Below are positions 26,647 to 40,222 of a DNA stretch of 64,000 bases, one piece after another. This DNA is from Artocarpus heterophyllus (lineage: Eukaryota > Streptophyta > Magnoliopsida > Rosales > Moraceae): assembly GCA_025403435.1 (NCBI GenBank), contig CM046333.1, positions 34,431,521-34,495,520 on the forward strand. Reading direction: 5' to 3'. The notes under the pieces were generated by a model that was given only the letters and a program-made list of their open reading frames with translations, did not search any database and was not told the origin of the DNA. Position numbers and translations under genes: made by a program. Each line of letters opens with the position of its first letter. Positions within the stretch are counted from its first letter, which is position 1.

Positions 26647-26832
26647 GAGGAGGCTGGTATGATACTTTCTTTTTATCTTTGCTTTACCTTCTTATTAACT
26701 TTAGTGAGCATATCAAATGCTATATCTTTAGCATATAAATATTAAGCATATCAAATGCAAACCATGGCTTAATCTCTATAACTTATTGTATAACAAATGC
26801 AACATAAAAGTTATAACTTAAACCGTTATACA

Positions 26833-28855
26833 TGTTGGAAAAAACAATGTGAGGTGTGTAGCGGGATTTTTAAAAATTTTAACATCAGAGTATTTTTCCA
26901 AAACACAAGTTTGACATACTATATGTATAAATTAAACAGATCTTACTAACCTTTGTGTATCGAAGAACCTCCACAACCTATGAAGAGAAGTAACGTTTCA
27001 GAAAAGCCTCAACCAACTGGTCTTCTTTGCTATTCTCTATTGACGATCGGAGTGAGTGTGGGCTCACACGTACAGCTCTTTCACCAGTGACTCTCCTTCC
27101 AACCAATCGAGAGAACCCAAAGTTAGTGTTTGTGATTTGCGAACAAAAGCTCTCAAAGAGTTTTCAGATGCTCACCAGAAGAGTATCACTCTTAATCTCT
27201 CTATTAATCTGAGCAACTCATGAGACTTACTCCCTTTATATAGCGATTAGTCCTGAGGTCAGTCCTTATCAGATTAGGTCTCAAAAACTCAAAACAGAAT
27301 CAAGTTTGGATCAATATCTGATAAGATCCGTGTGAAAATGCGTAATCTTATCTCTCGCTGATCGGCAGGCCGAACAGGCCCTATCGGTAGGCCGAACACG
27401 TAGATCAACAGGCCAAACTACCGCGTAAATATCTCCGCAAATCTTTTATTTTTCACCCGAGATTCTATAGGATAAAGTCTTAGTTTTGATTCAAATAACC
27501 CAATAGAGAAGTTATCTGATCAAAACAAACTTTATCAAGATAATCTCTAAGAAAATAAATCAATTCACAATAATTCTACAAGTTTATCTTGATTTAATTT
27601 ATCCAATTAAATCAACCAATAAACAGACAAGAATTATCCGATCCCAATAATTCAACAAGTTTATCTTAAATTAATTTTATTACAAAATTAATTCAACCAA
27701 TAAACAGACATGAATTATTTGATTCTTTCAAATTTTAAACCAATCTGATAAATCCGACATAAGTCACCAATTATTAAAAAAGCACGCCGTATTATTACAG
27801 GATTTTGTGAGCTAGCAAAGGGGACCAAAATGGACCTATAAAGTTCAAGCTTTCGATAATTATGAAATCCAATATACTAGATATACATTTCACAATTATC
27901 AACTCCAACGTTACTCCACTAGAAGCTTGGAACTGCACTCTCGAACTTTATAGAATTACGAAGCCTGTATAACTAAGTCTTCATGACATATCATAGTGTA
28001 TCGTATCCCCATATGATAATCCATAATCGGCTTAAGGACAAGTTCTGTCTTACCTTCCTGATTATTTTTATCTTACGTTCCATTATCTCACCATTAGAAA
28101 ACTTACCATCCAAAGATAGTATACCATTCGGTTACACCTATGTATCCAAATGGTTGAGCGCTTTAGTTTTTCAATTACAGGATAACGCATATAAGAGGAT
28201 ATCATTACTCCTAAAGAGGAGCTATGGATTCCATATCTATGAATAACAAGTCTATGCCATCAAGAGTCATGCCTCCAACGTACCGGCATGCATACCACTA
28301 TTGAGATGTGGGAGTCACCCTTTGGTACATCAAAAGACACAAGTCAAGACAACGGACCCAGTATTCATCTCAAGATTAAGATACAACACAAATAATTGTC
28401 TAAAGTAAATCGATTTGCCAAAATAGAATTATTAATCCAAATCAATTCACTTTGTGTCCCGATCCAACACATCGTCACCTATGACAACGTGTCAATGTTT
28501 CTATTCGCGGAGTCCAACTCCGATGGTGTAGACAAACCATCTCCCAATAGAGATATAAACAACATAACAATCTTTGCATGAATAAAGCGCCCAACTTTAT
28601 TCCATCGATTGCGGATCATATGTTTTAGACCGTCACCTTAAGAATCGTGTCTTCTGCATAATCAATCCATCATATGCCAAATTCTTAAAGGTTTAGACCG
28701 ATAGTCTTAGACTACTGTTTGCTTAATATACATTCAACAAATATGAACGTAAATAGGACAAGATTTGATATATATAAATGAATAAATTTTTTATTGATAA
28801 AAATGTCTCCGAAAACGTATTATATTTTTACTCCTTAGGGCATACATATTTAACA
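26833..28855 (-). repeat. 3' LTR of element B
   Basis: 2023 bp, ending TTTAACA, followed by the decayed inverted PPT ATCTCTCATTTGCAC. It has three palindrome units (27360, 27382 and 27403; steps 22 and 21) where A and D have four. Confidence 0.88.
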
Positions 28856-28869
28856 ATCTCTCATTTGCA

Positions 28870-31800
28870 CTAAGTGAGTAAATACAGTAAATTTCGCATC
28901 TCCATAGCTTCCACATGTTTCTCGAAGACTTTCCCAATAAGTGTCTTCTTAAATAGATAAGCTAAATTGTCCTCTGACGTGATCATGCACACCATGACAT
29001 GCCTGCCCTCAACGAAGTCCTTTATCACATGATACTTTCGATCAATATGCTTACTCTTCTTGTGAAATCTTGGTTCCTTAGCATTAGCTACTGCCGCACT
29101 GTTATCACAGTACAGTGATACCGCCTTATCCATGCCAGGAACAACCTCAAGATCCCCAAGGAACTTACGGAGCCACACTGCTTCTTTCGAAGCATCACTA
29201 GCTGCCATATACTCGGCCTCCATCGTTGAATCCAAAGTGCAATCTTGCTTCGCACTTCTCCAACTGATGGCACCGTTGCCCAGAGTAAACACAAAACCCG
29301 AAGTCGATTTCCTAGAATCTAGACAGGATTGAAAATCTGAGTCAATATATCCTAGAGGAGTCAGGTCCTCACCTGAATATACAAGCATATACCCTCGAGT
29401 CCTTCTCAGGTACTTGAAAATATGCTTTATTCCTGGATTCGCCTTAATCGACTTACAATCCCGACCGCATAGCTAATATCCGGTCGTGTGCAAAGCATGA
29501 CATACATGAGACTACCCACGACTGAAGCATAAGGCACCTTCTTCATGTATTCTCTTTCTTTATAAGACTTTGGAGAGTCTTTCTTAGAAAGAGTAATTCC
29601 AGACCTAGATGGTTGCCCACCTTTCTTGGAATCTTGCATTGCAAATCTCCTGAGAATTTTATCTATGTAGCTAGCTTGTGACAAAGCTATCATTTTGTTC
29701 TTCCTATCCCGAAAGATCTGGATACCGAGCACAAAATTAGCCTCACCCAAGTCCTTCATGTCAAACTACTTGGTCAACCATAATTTGACTTATGATAACG
29801 CCCCAACGTCATTGCCAATTAGCAGAATGTCATCTACATAGAGCAGTAGAAAAACCTCCTTCCCATCCTTAATGTGTTTGTAAACACATGGTTCATCCAT
29901 ATTTTATGAGAACCCATAAGTCTCGATCACTTGATCAAATCTTATGTTTCAAGAACGAGAAGCCTGCTTAAGTCCATAAATTGACTTTAACAGCTTACAA
30001 ACCTTACCCTCTTGACCCGTGACCTTGAACCCGTCTGGCTGTTCTATATAAATGGACTCATTAAGATAGCCATTTAGAAAAGCTGTCTTGACATCCATCT
30101 GTCAAATCTCGTAGTCGAGAGCGGCAGATATGGATAAGAGAATCCGGATGGACTTAAGCATGGCTATAGGCAAAATGTTTTCTCATAATCGATTCCTTCC
30201 TTTTGCGTATAACCCTTAGTGACCAGTTTAGCCTTAAAGGTTTCGACCTTTCCATCCACTCCTCTTTTCCTTTTATAGATCCACTTACACCCTATAGGTT
30301 TTACCCCTTCAGGAAGATCTACAAGCTCCTAGACATGATTAGTCTCCATAGACTTCATCTCTACGTTCATGGCCTCTGTCCAGAGTTTTAAATCAACATC
30401 CTCTATAGCTTATGCGTAAGTATAAGGATCCCTGTCATGTTCATCCGGTTCAGCCAAGAAGACCTCCCCATTGAACATATACTTCTCAGGTTGACGCCCG
30501 ATCCTCCCACTACGCCGAAACCCCTGAGATTGTTATTCAAGTTTATTTGGTTTTTCTACACTGAACAGAACGTTTTCATTCGGAACCTCCAGAGTGATCT
30601 GATCACTCCTTAACTCCTCAAGCACCACTTTACTTCAAGGTTTAAAGTCGTCCATGTAACTCTCCTTAAGGAAAGTTGCATTAGCAGAAACCACGACTTT
30701 ATTTTCCTTTGGGTTATAGAAATAACCCCCTTTAGTCCCTTTTATATATCCTACAAACATGCAAACTTCCAAACGTGCTTCCAACTTATTCGCATCCTTA
30801 AATAGGACATGAGTCGGACATCCCCATATGCGAATATGGTTTAAGGATGTCTTCCTACATGTCCACAACTCGTGACGAGTTTTAGGGACCGATTTTGAAG
30901 GCACATTGTTCAAAAGATAACATGCGGTTTGTAGTGCATATCCCCAAAAGGATAAAGGCAATGATGAATAACTCATCATGGACCTGACCATGTCCAACAA
31001 AGTCCTATTTCTTCTCTCTGCTACACCATTCTGCTGTAGAGTGCCCAACGCAGTCAAATGGGATAAAATCTCATTCTCTAACAAGTGTCCCAAGAACTCA
31101 TTAGAAAGGTATTCCCCACCTCGATCGGATCGAAGTGCCTTTATGGGTCTACCCAATTGCTTTTCCACTTCAGCCCGAAACTCCCTGAACTTGTCAAAAG
31201 TTTTGCTTTTGTGGTGCATCAGGCACACATACCCATATCTTGAGTAATCGTCAATAAAAGTGACGAAGTACTCATACCCTCCTCGTGCCCGGATGTTCAT
31301 CGGTCTGCAAACATCACTATGCACAAGTTCTAGAACCCCTTTGGCCCTATCGCCTTTAGACCCGTATGGTCTTTTGGTCATTTTACCCTCCAAACAAGAT
31401 TCACATTGAGGTATGGATTCCACCTTTAAGTGACTTAAAGGTTCATCCCTTACCAACTTTTGAATCCTATTCAGGTTAATGTGACCAAGGCGCAAATGCC
31501 AAAGATAAGTCTTATTAGAGTGAGAAGTTTTAAGTCTTTTAGAGTTATTATCATTCATCTCAGCATTAAGTAATAAGTCCATCTTAGGTTTGATAAAATA
31601 TAGATTATTTTGCATCCATCTAGAACAGATAAAAAATTTCTTTTTACGAATCACCACTTTTTCATTAAAAGATACAACGTAGGAGTCTTTAAATAAACAA
31701 GATACATAAATTAAATTCCTTTTAAATTTAGGAACATAAAAACAATCTTGCAAAAATAAATTCTTATATTTATCAAAGTAAAGATAGAGATCTCTCACTG

Positions 31801-32803
31801 CTTCTACTGAGACCAAGGATTCATCGCCCATCCAAAACGTGAAGTCTTAATGTAGCAGACTTCTCGTTTCTTTGAACCCCTGTAGAAAAACACAAACATG
31901 ATTAGTTGCACTAGAATCTATGACCCAAATGTTACTGGATTCCTCAACCAAACAAGTTTCTAAATATAGAAGATCACACCTACCTCCTTTGGAAAGGAAG
32001 TCCTTGCAATGCTTCTTTATATGCCCGACTTTATCACAGAAGAAGCACTTAAGCTTCTTTGGGTTCTTCTTATTCTTCTTCTTGCTCTTGGTATTAGCAG
32101 GAACAAAAGACTTTCCGTTCTTGGCCCGTTGCTTCTTTCCATTCCCAAAGTTAGAATTGAAACCAGAAGCAGCTACCATGTTGGCCTCACCACCCGCATG
32201 AGACTTCCTGATCAGCAGTTCAAACTTCTATAACTGTTTCATTAATTCTGTCAAGGTCATATCCTATCTATTGCTCAAATTAAATGTAGCTCTAAACGGA
32301 ATAAATTCCTTAGATAGAGTCTCAAAGACCATAGTCATTTGAGTTTCAGCATCGATGTCGGCTCCATTGGTTTGAGCCTCAGCGAGGTAACCCATGACTA
32401 ACATCATATGCTCCTTTACAGATGTCCCCGGCCTCTGTCTACAGTTAAGAAGTTTCTGAAGCCCCCCTTGCCGCTTTGTTATGGCCTGGCCTCCAAACAT
32501 ATCCTCAAGATTATCCAAGATCTGCTTCACAGTCTCATAATCCTGATGTTGAGCCTGCAGCACATTATTCATGCTGGCCATAACATAGCAGCGGGCCTGA
32601 TCATTAGCATCTTTCCAGCGATCATACGCTTGGAATTGCTCATTAGATGAGTCTCTCGTAGGCTCGGGAGGACAAGGGGTTGTCAGTACATATTTCAGTT
32701 TCTTAAAGGACAGGACGATATCCAGGTTCCGTTTCCAATCATTGTAATTCTCACCGGTTAATTGGTTTTTGTCAAGTATCGATGATAAAGCGTTTTTAGA
32801 CAT
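28870..32803 (-). pseudogene. gag-pol of element B, multiply broken
   Basis: Homologous to the D polyprotein along its full length, but carrying several frameshifts and stops. Open segments are gag 32264-32803 (from MSKNALSS), zinc knuckle and protease start 31847-32179 (with DSSA instead of DSGA), protease to integrase 30635-31831, RT end 29427-29759, and RNase H 28870-29388. The RT core between about 29800 and 30600 has stops. The changed protease glycine and the many lesions indicate a dead gene. Confidence 0.92.
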
Positions 32804-34438
32804 TTTTAATCTACAATAAAGAATCATATACCAAACATAAGCAAATATATCATAATTTAGTACGATAACACAGTCATGTAAAAACATACAAATGTGTTTA
32901 TGTGTCAAAACCTTGAAAACATCACAACCTTACAACGATAATTCCCAACTCAGAATTTAACAAGCTCCTAGGGGAGTCATGCCAAATTCAATCAGGAACA
33001 TGGATCCCCTCCTGATTAATATATTCCATCTAGGACCTGTATGATCCAGCATATATTAATAATCGTTTCTTTGGCCATTAATTTTATTAACAGAGCTCCT
33101 AGGGGAGTAAATAATAAAATTAACGTGAGTGTATAACCATCGTTTCAATATTTTATCCATGGTTTATAATCACCACCTAGGGGTGTGCAACCATAAATCA
33201 TACTAAAATACCTTATCCTTTTAGAGATCCATTCTGATACATGATAGAAATCCCTTCCTACGGGTTGGGATCACCATGTTCTTCCTATGGACCAACGATG
33301 GAGGCCTTAGGTTATCTATTCGAAAACCTTCTCCCACTCAATCTTTTGAAATCAATGTTTTATTTTAAGATTATGCATGAACAATTTTAATATGAGCGGC
33401 ACTTCCTATTCTATATGACATGTTATCAATATACATGGTAAATCATATTATAATGCAGACAAGCAAAGCAATCAAGCAAAGCTACAAGCAAAATAATAAT
33501 AACCGTAATATTATGGCTCCATCCTATAGAATAGAAAACTAAGATTACAAGAGAATAATCGAGGCATATATCGATTCTTCATCCTTAAATCCTCAAGTTG
33601 TATCCTTCTTTATGTAATTCCCATCTTCAAGTCTTCAATCCCGTATGAATCAAATACTTCATACTTCCGGTCATATCCAAATTTAATGTTTCTCAGAATC
33701 TTCTCAAAAATAAAATTAAAACTGCACTACAAAAATTGCACCTTTTCTGGAAATTTTTCAGCTCTCGGTCGGTAGGTCGATCTGGGTGATCGGCTTGTCG
33801 ACCCATGAGAGTTTGGCATGCCGAACTAGAAGTTCGGCCTATCGGCAGAGCCAGCCAATTTTTGCCCCACTGACGGCCTGTCGAACTACATGTCTGGTCT
33901 GTCGATCTGTGACCATCAGCCTACCAAACTGTGATGTTCGGCATGCCGACCGAGCAGAAATTTCCATTACAGAAAATACAATTTTAATGCAATTCATCAA
34001 TTTTATTTTCAACAATTCAAAAACATAAAATTACAGACTCAAGAAATACCTGGGTGCGCCATCATCCATCTTCTAGATCCGTCTTTTCTGAATAATTATT
34101 TAATTATAAAATTCTCACAAATTTAAAATTAAATAACAATTCGTAGACGGAGATGATAGTCCGCTATCTAATTACATGAAAAACCTAGATACATATTTTA
34201 ACCTCTAAGGAACCATTGCCGGCATAAATTAATTAATTAATAAATAATTAAATAACAATTTAATCAACCATAATTAATTAATGAATATTCACCATATAAT
34301 CCATGGTCACATATAATTATATAGAAACCTAGAGTGCCAACTCTCTATAAAATTAAATTCAAGCATAGGAGAGATTAAGATCACAAATTTATACATATAG
34401 TATGATCACAAACTTGTAAATTTATGTAAAATCCTATG
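32804..34438 (-). other. Leader of element B
   Basis: The leader keeps the four hairpin positions of the family (CCTAGG near 32970, 33098 and 33177; CCTACG near 33256). It also keeps eight palindrome units starting at 33767, 33788, 33811, 33832, 33871, 33892, 33914 and 33936. The candidate donor CAG/GTATTT and acceptor TTGTAG/ATT are also retained, although neighbouring bases have changed. Confidence 0.65.
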
Positions 34439-34450
34439 GCTCTGATAGCA
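34439..34450 (-). other. Mutated primer-binding site of element B
   Basis: The minus strand reads TGCTATCAGAGC, where A, C, D and E have TGGTATCAGAGC. The single change near the tRNA 3' end would weaken priming, consistent with an inactive copy. Confidence 0.85.
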
Positions 34451-34452
34451 AT

Positions 34453-36448
34453 TGTTGGAAAAAACAATGTGAGGTATGCAGTAGAAATTTTAGAAATTTT
34501 AACATCAAAGTATTTTTTTCAAAACACAAGTTTGACATGCTATATGTATAAATTAAACAAATCTTACTAACTTTTGTGTATCGAAGAACTTTTGCAACCT
34601 GTGAAGAGAAGTAACATTTCAAAAGAGCCTCAACCAACTAGTCTTCTTTGCTACTCTCTATCCACGATCGGAGTGAGTGTAGGCTCACACGTACAGCTCT
34701 TCCACCGGTGACTCTCCTTCCAACCAATCGAGAGAACCCAAAGCTAGTGTTCATGATTTGTGAACAAAAGCTCTCAGGGAGTTTTCAGATGCTCACCAGA
34801 AGAGTATCACTCTTAATCTCTCAATTGATCTGAGTAACTCATGAGACTTACTCCCTTTATATAGCGATTGGTCCTAGGGTCAGTCCTTATCAGATTAGGT
34901 CTCAAAAACTCGAAACAGAATCAAGTTCGGATCAATATCTGATAAGATCTGCGTGAAAATGTGTAATCTTATCTCTCGCTGATCGGCAGGCCGAACAGGC
35001 CCCATCGGCAGGCCGAACATGTAGATCGACAGGCCGAACTGCCGCGTAAATATCTCCACAAATCTTTTATTTTCCACCCGAGATTCTATAGGATAAAGTC
35101 TTAGTTTTGATTCAAATAACCCAATAGAGAAGTTATCTAATCAAAACAAACTTTATCAAGATAATCTCTAAGAAAATAAATCAATTCACAATAATTCTAC
35201 AAGTTTATCTTGATTTAATTTATTCAATTAAATCAACCGATAAACAGACAAGAATTATTTGATCCCAATAATTTAACAAGTTTATCTTAAATTAATTTTA
35301 TTACAAAATTAATTTACCAATAAACAGACATGAATTATTTGACTCTTTCAAATTTTAAACCAATTATTGAAAAAGCATGCCGTATCATTACAGGATTTTG
35401 GGAGCTAGCAAAGGGGACCAAAATGGACCTATAAAGTTCAAGCTTTCGATAATTATGAAACCCAATATTCTAGATATACATTTCACAATTATCAACTCCA
35501 ACGCTACTCCACTAAAAGCTTGGAGCTACACTCTCAAACTTTATAGAATTACGAAGCCCGTATAACTAAGTCTCCATGACATATCAAAGTGTATTATATC
35601 CCCATATGATAATCCATAATCGGCTTAAGGACAAGTTCTGTCTTACCTTCTCGATTATTTTTATCTTACGTTTCATTACCTCACCATTAGAAAACTTACC
35701 ATCCAAAGATAGTATACCATTCGGTTGCACCTATGTATCCAAATAATTGAGCGCTCTAGTTTTTCAATTATAGGATAACGCATATAAGAGGATATCATTA
35801 CTCCTAAAAAGGAGCTATAGATTCCATATCTATGAATAACAAGTCTACGCTATCAAGAGTCATGCCTCTAATGTACCGGCATGCATACCACTATTGAGAT
35901 GTGAGAGTCACCCTTTGGTATATCAAAAGACACAAGTCAAGACAACGGGCCCACTATTCATATCAGGATTAAGGTACAACACAAATGATTGTCTAAAGTG
36001 AATCGATTTGCCAAGACAGAATTATTAATCCAAATCAATTTACTTTGTGTCCCGATCCAACACATCGTCACCTATGACAACGTGTCAATGTTTCTATTCA
36101 CAGAGTCCAACTCCGATGGTCAAGACAAACCATCTCCCAATAGGGATATAGACAACATAACAATCTTTGCATGAATAAAGCACCCAACTTTATTCCTTCG
36201 ATTGTGGATCGTATGTTTTAGACCGTCACCTTAAGAATCGTGTCTTCCGCATAATCAGTCCATCATATGCCCAATTCTCAAAGGTTTAGACCGACAGTCT
36301 TAGACTACTGTTTGCTTAATATACATTCAACCAATATGAAAGTAAAGATGACAAGATTTGGTATATATAAATGAATAAATTCTTTATTGATAAAAATGTC
36401 TTCAAAAATGTGTTACATTTTTACTCTTTAGGGCACACATATCTAACA
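34453..36448 (-). repeat. 5' LTR of element B
   Basis: 1996 bp from TGTTGG to CTAACA. Palindrome units start at 34981, 35003 and 35024. A TATATA promoter-like motif with reverse-strand orientation lies near 34858. Many substitutions separate it from the 3' LTR. Confidence 0.88.
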
Positions 36449-36862
36449 AAACATTATGCATTAACAAAATACAAACATACTTTAAACATAATTATTGCAA
36501 ATACATTGCAAAATTTTACTTAATCTTTAAAACTTTATGCATGATTAGTGAAAATATAATTTAAAAACAACGTGTATAACAATTGTAAACACATTTGCAA
36601 ACATATATATAAACATTTGGAAATCATTTACTTTATGTTGTAGGTGAGGTTTGAACATACCTGGTCCTAGCTCTGGCATTCCTATCTCATTCCTTTTCCT
36701 TTCATTGGTTGGCTTTTGTGTTTTGATCAAGTGACACCTAACTTGTTAGTTAACTTTTCATATTATCAATCTACTCAATTGATAATATAACTTAATCATT
36801 AAATATTCATTCCTTTTTACATAACTTGTATTCTATCGGTTTATGTTCTTTTACTTTGCTTT

Positions 36863-36990
36863 GTAACCTACCGGGGTTACCTTTCCCTTTACTTAACTCC
36901 GTAACCCATTGGGTTATCACTCTTTTTACTTAACTCTGTAACCCATTGGGTTACTTTTGCTTTATTTAACTTTGTAACCCACCAAGTTAC
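36863..36990. repeat. Tandem palindromes GTAACCCATTGGGTTAC
   Basis: Four 17-18-bp palindromic units start at 36863, 36901, 36938 and 36974 (steps 38, 37, 36), separated by TTTACTTAACT-like spacers. They lie within the gypsy-style solo LTR. Confidence 0.8.
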
Positions 36991-38790
36991 CTTTCTTTTA
37001 CTTGAACATCCCTTATTAAATTTCTCATCTCATGTGATGTTTTCGTTACTTAACATGTTACGGAATATTTTTCATCGAAGAGCGTTTTGCTAATTCGAAG
37101 TGTTAAACTCTGTTTTAGCCGTTTCTTTAAAAATAACAATTTTCTCCTTAACTGGTTTTTTGTAAAATTCGCAACGTATTAAACTTTTTGCTTAACTTTA
37201 TCCCTCATTTCTTACATATTATGAAAAAATTTCCGCTAAGGGGCTTTTTTTGACATCGGGCGTTTTGGGTTCGTTTTGGCTTTTTTGTAAAATGACCATT
37301 TTGCCCTTGATGAGACTTAGAAAACTTTTGAAATCCGTTTTCATGCACAACTTTCATTTCTTTATGTCTCGTAATATTATAGAAAACAAAAACAATGATT
37401 TTCCTTTCAATTAAATCTGTTTTGTCAAAACTTTACAGTTTTGATCTGAAACTTGAAAATCTTTGCCTTTTTGCCCCTAACGTTCATTTCTTTCATTGAC
37501 TAAACTTTAAATCCTTTAAAACTTAGCATCTATGATTACTCACTGCCTACAGCAGTATAGGAACCCAATGTTCCCTGGTGAAAACCCAGTTTTCACATGA
37601 TTTTACGGTTTTGGCCTGAAACACAAAAATCTTTACATTTTTGCCCCCAGAACCAAAGACAATCATTTTGTACCAAAACATCTAGTTTTTTACAGGGAAT
37701 AAAACTTTCAAAAGTTCCATGGTCAAATTCTAAACATTTCATAATGTTTTCATTTCATGAAATTTTGTGCTTAAAATTTTGTAAAATTCATAACTCCTCA
37801 ATCGAGCAGAATTTTGACAAACTGTTCATGTTGTCTTAACAGTTTTGATGAGTTCTACAACTTTTGTATTTTAATTTTCTTGAAATTCTAACTTTACAAT
37901 GGACTTTTTAGCTGATTTTCAAATCTGTCGAATTTTTACAAAACTTTGCAATTTAGTCCTTTTGAAATTTTACAAAACTTTGTTCATAAAAGTTGTTACC
38001 CAAATTCTAGACCTTACTTAGAAAATAAATTGGCCTCTATAGCCCTCAAAACCCCATCCCTTTGAAACTAGTTAAACTTTGCATCAAATACAAAGTTTAG
38101 CTACTTTTTACTTTTTAAATACCAAGACGCTTACTTCATTTCTTTCCATCATCATCACCATCATCATAAAGCATAAAAAAATCATGCCATAATGTCCATA
38201 TTACATGCCATAGACCAAAACGTTTCATCAAACACTTAGCATTCATAATAAAACATAAACTTTAGCTTAATTAAAAAGACTAGGATTTTATCTAATCCAT
38301 GCAAAGCACTTGTCCTTTCTTTTCGTCACTTGAAACCCTTCAAAGTTTCCTTGACAACAATCTATGATAGAACCCATGAAAATCCCATTCAAAGTTCAAG
38401 AGAAATATCAAAATCTCTAGGAAAAAGCTTGAACTTCACCTTAGAACTTCCTTGTTCTTCCTCCTTGTATTTACTTTTACTTCAAATCATAACTTGAAGG
38501 CTTGGATTTCATCAAATCTTAAGAAAGAAATGCCTAGGGGGGGCGGTTTTCTTTTGGGGGGAAATGGAACATTTTTTTGGTTCTTGTTGCCTTAAAACCA
38601 ATGATGCATAAAGCTTGGTTTTTTACCAATTTGATGACTCATCATGATGAGTCATCACTTGACATCATTTGTGCTAAAAAGTTGGGGCAACCTTGGCATG
38701 GTGGGATTGGACCACCTTAAGGGGTGTGGAGGCAATTTTTTCACCTTAAAGGTAGCACCTAGGTAGGTCCCACATTAATTTTTACATAGT

Positions 38791-38976
38791 CTAAATTTAT
38801 ACTGATAGTATTCTTCTTATACTGTCGGTATTCTTTTCTATACAACTCATGAGATCCACAACCTCCCATACTTATTTACATCCACTACTTAATGTAATTC
38901 TTATACTGTTTAACTTCATACAGTCTAAATTTATACTGACAGTATTTTTCTTATACTGTCGGTATATTTTCTATAC
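38791..38976. repeat. Direct repeats of an ACTG(A/T)CGGTAT module
   Basis: CTAAATTTATACTGATAGTA at 38791 and CTAAATTTATACTGACAGTA at 38925 each lead into TTATACTGTCGGTAT. The period is 134 bp. The module lies near the start of the gypsy-style LTR on the minus strand. Confidence 0.75.
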
Positions 38977-39467
38977 TATTACAAATTTACACAGCATTCC
39001 TTACTCATTCATGTCCTTCATACAATATTATTCTTATACTGATTTAACTTTAAACAGTTAATTTCTGTACTCCTTAACCGTAAACAATCTAATTCCTACA
39101 CTACATTACTTTTGTAGTGTAATTTTTATACAACATAACTTTATCAGAATTCTTTTTTACACTGCATTATCCTAATACTATATAATTTTTTACATTATTA
39201 TACAATATTTTTCTTAAACTGTATTTTTGTCTTAACATTTATTGCGATACATTTTGCAATAGTTAAACTTTCTAGCTTTTCCATATTATTCCTTCTTTAT
39301 TTAAGACTATGACATAATTTTTACCTTTAAAAATCTTTTTTTTTTTGCTTTTATGAACTTTATCATAAAAAATGGATTAAACAATAATCCTTGTGACACA
39401 TATTTTTGCTTAATATAATCTTTAAGTTATTGTATTTTTAATGTACTAAAAATATTCAGGTGTCACA

Positions 39468-40222
39468 ACTGTCACTGAGCAAAGTCTTTGACTCGGCCTC
39501 TTTCACTATCATGACCGTCTTTTTTGCAAGATCACTCTTGGTACAATCCGGTGAGTTTTTCTACTTGAAGCTTACCACACTTTTTTACAACCATCAATTT
39601 TCACAAAGATTGACTAACGAAGATATTCTGCCAATTTTACACGGAGATTGGCAAACCAAAAATAACCCCAAATTTACTAAGGCTTTGGAAACCTAATTCA
39701 CTCAACTTATAATGATTGGAAATGTTTAAGCACTCTCTCTTAACTCCTAGAAATGGATAGATTACAATTTAGAATAAACTAGGAGATGATCAAGCACACA
39801 ATGAGAATGTTTAACAAGTTTGGCTCAAATATTGATCAAAATCTTATAGAACACTTAGAGAATGATACAAGGTTGATTCTAGGTGTTCTTCCTATTTACT
39901 AAGGTCATAAATGAGGCTATTTATAGGTAAAAACTTGAAACTAGCCGTTTATGACCATTTGAGGTGCATTTCTAACGGCTAGAAATATAGCAAAGAGTAA
40001 GAACATATGTGGAAATTTACACAAATTAAGTTTCTTGTGCTAGAAATATAGCAAATAGTAAGCACATATGTGGAAATTTACACAAATTAAGTTTCTTGTA
40101 GCATATAAACTCCCCCTGTCAAATGTTCACAAATCTTATGCAAGAATGAAACTCCCTTTGTATTACATGCAGAAATGACAAATGCTTATAGATGAGTGAA
40201 CCAAAAAACTCCCCTAAATATA
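39468..40222. repeat. Repeat X, right block, with 61-bp tandem duplication
   Basis: Continuation of the pre-insertion sequence after target copy ACTGT (39468-39472). GCTAGAAATATAGCAAA starts both copies of a 61-bp tandem duplication (39978-40038 and 40039-40099; few mismatches). No coding region is recognised. Element D is inserted at its right edge, and the same host sequence resumes at 49918. Confidence 0.6.

Larger units (their letters stand above)
26833..36448 (-). mobile_element. Ty1/copia element B, older diverged member of the A/D family
   Basis: The structure is complete in outline: 3' LTR 26833-28855, PPT, pol, gag, leader, mutated PBS and 5' LTR 34453-36448, 9616 bp in all. The flanks are ATACA (26828-26832) and AAACA (36449-36453), a 5-bp duplication with one change. 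The LTRs start TGTTGGAAAAAACAATG, not TGTTGGAAACAAAG, and differ from each other at many sites, so B is clearly older than A and D. It lies inside the gypsy-style solo LTR. Confidence 0.92.
25664..39467 (-). mobile_element. Solo LTR, Ty3/gypsy style, split by copia element B
   Basis: On the minus strand it begins TGTGACACCTGAATATT (39467) and ends GGCTCGACATCACA (25664), so it has TG...CA ends. The exact 5-bp duplication ACTGT flanks it (25659-25663 and 39468-39472). Element B occupies 26833-36448; without it and its target duplication the LTR is about 4.18 kb. The terminal sequence and the minus-strand ACTTACTGAGCGAAAGC stretch near 26150 resemble the other TGTGACACCTG LTR at 51778. No internal gene survives, so the gypsy assignment rests on end sequence and size only. 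Confidence 0.75.

Noticed and set aside
36732..39467. LTR bounded by GTGACACCTAAC (36731) and AGGTGTCAC (39458)
   Set aside because: The inverted ends look tempting, but the flanks TCAAG and ACTGT do not match. The exact ACTGT pair at 25659 and 39468 supports a larger LTR split by element B.
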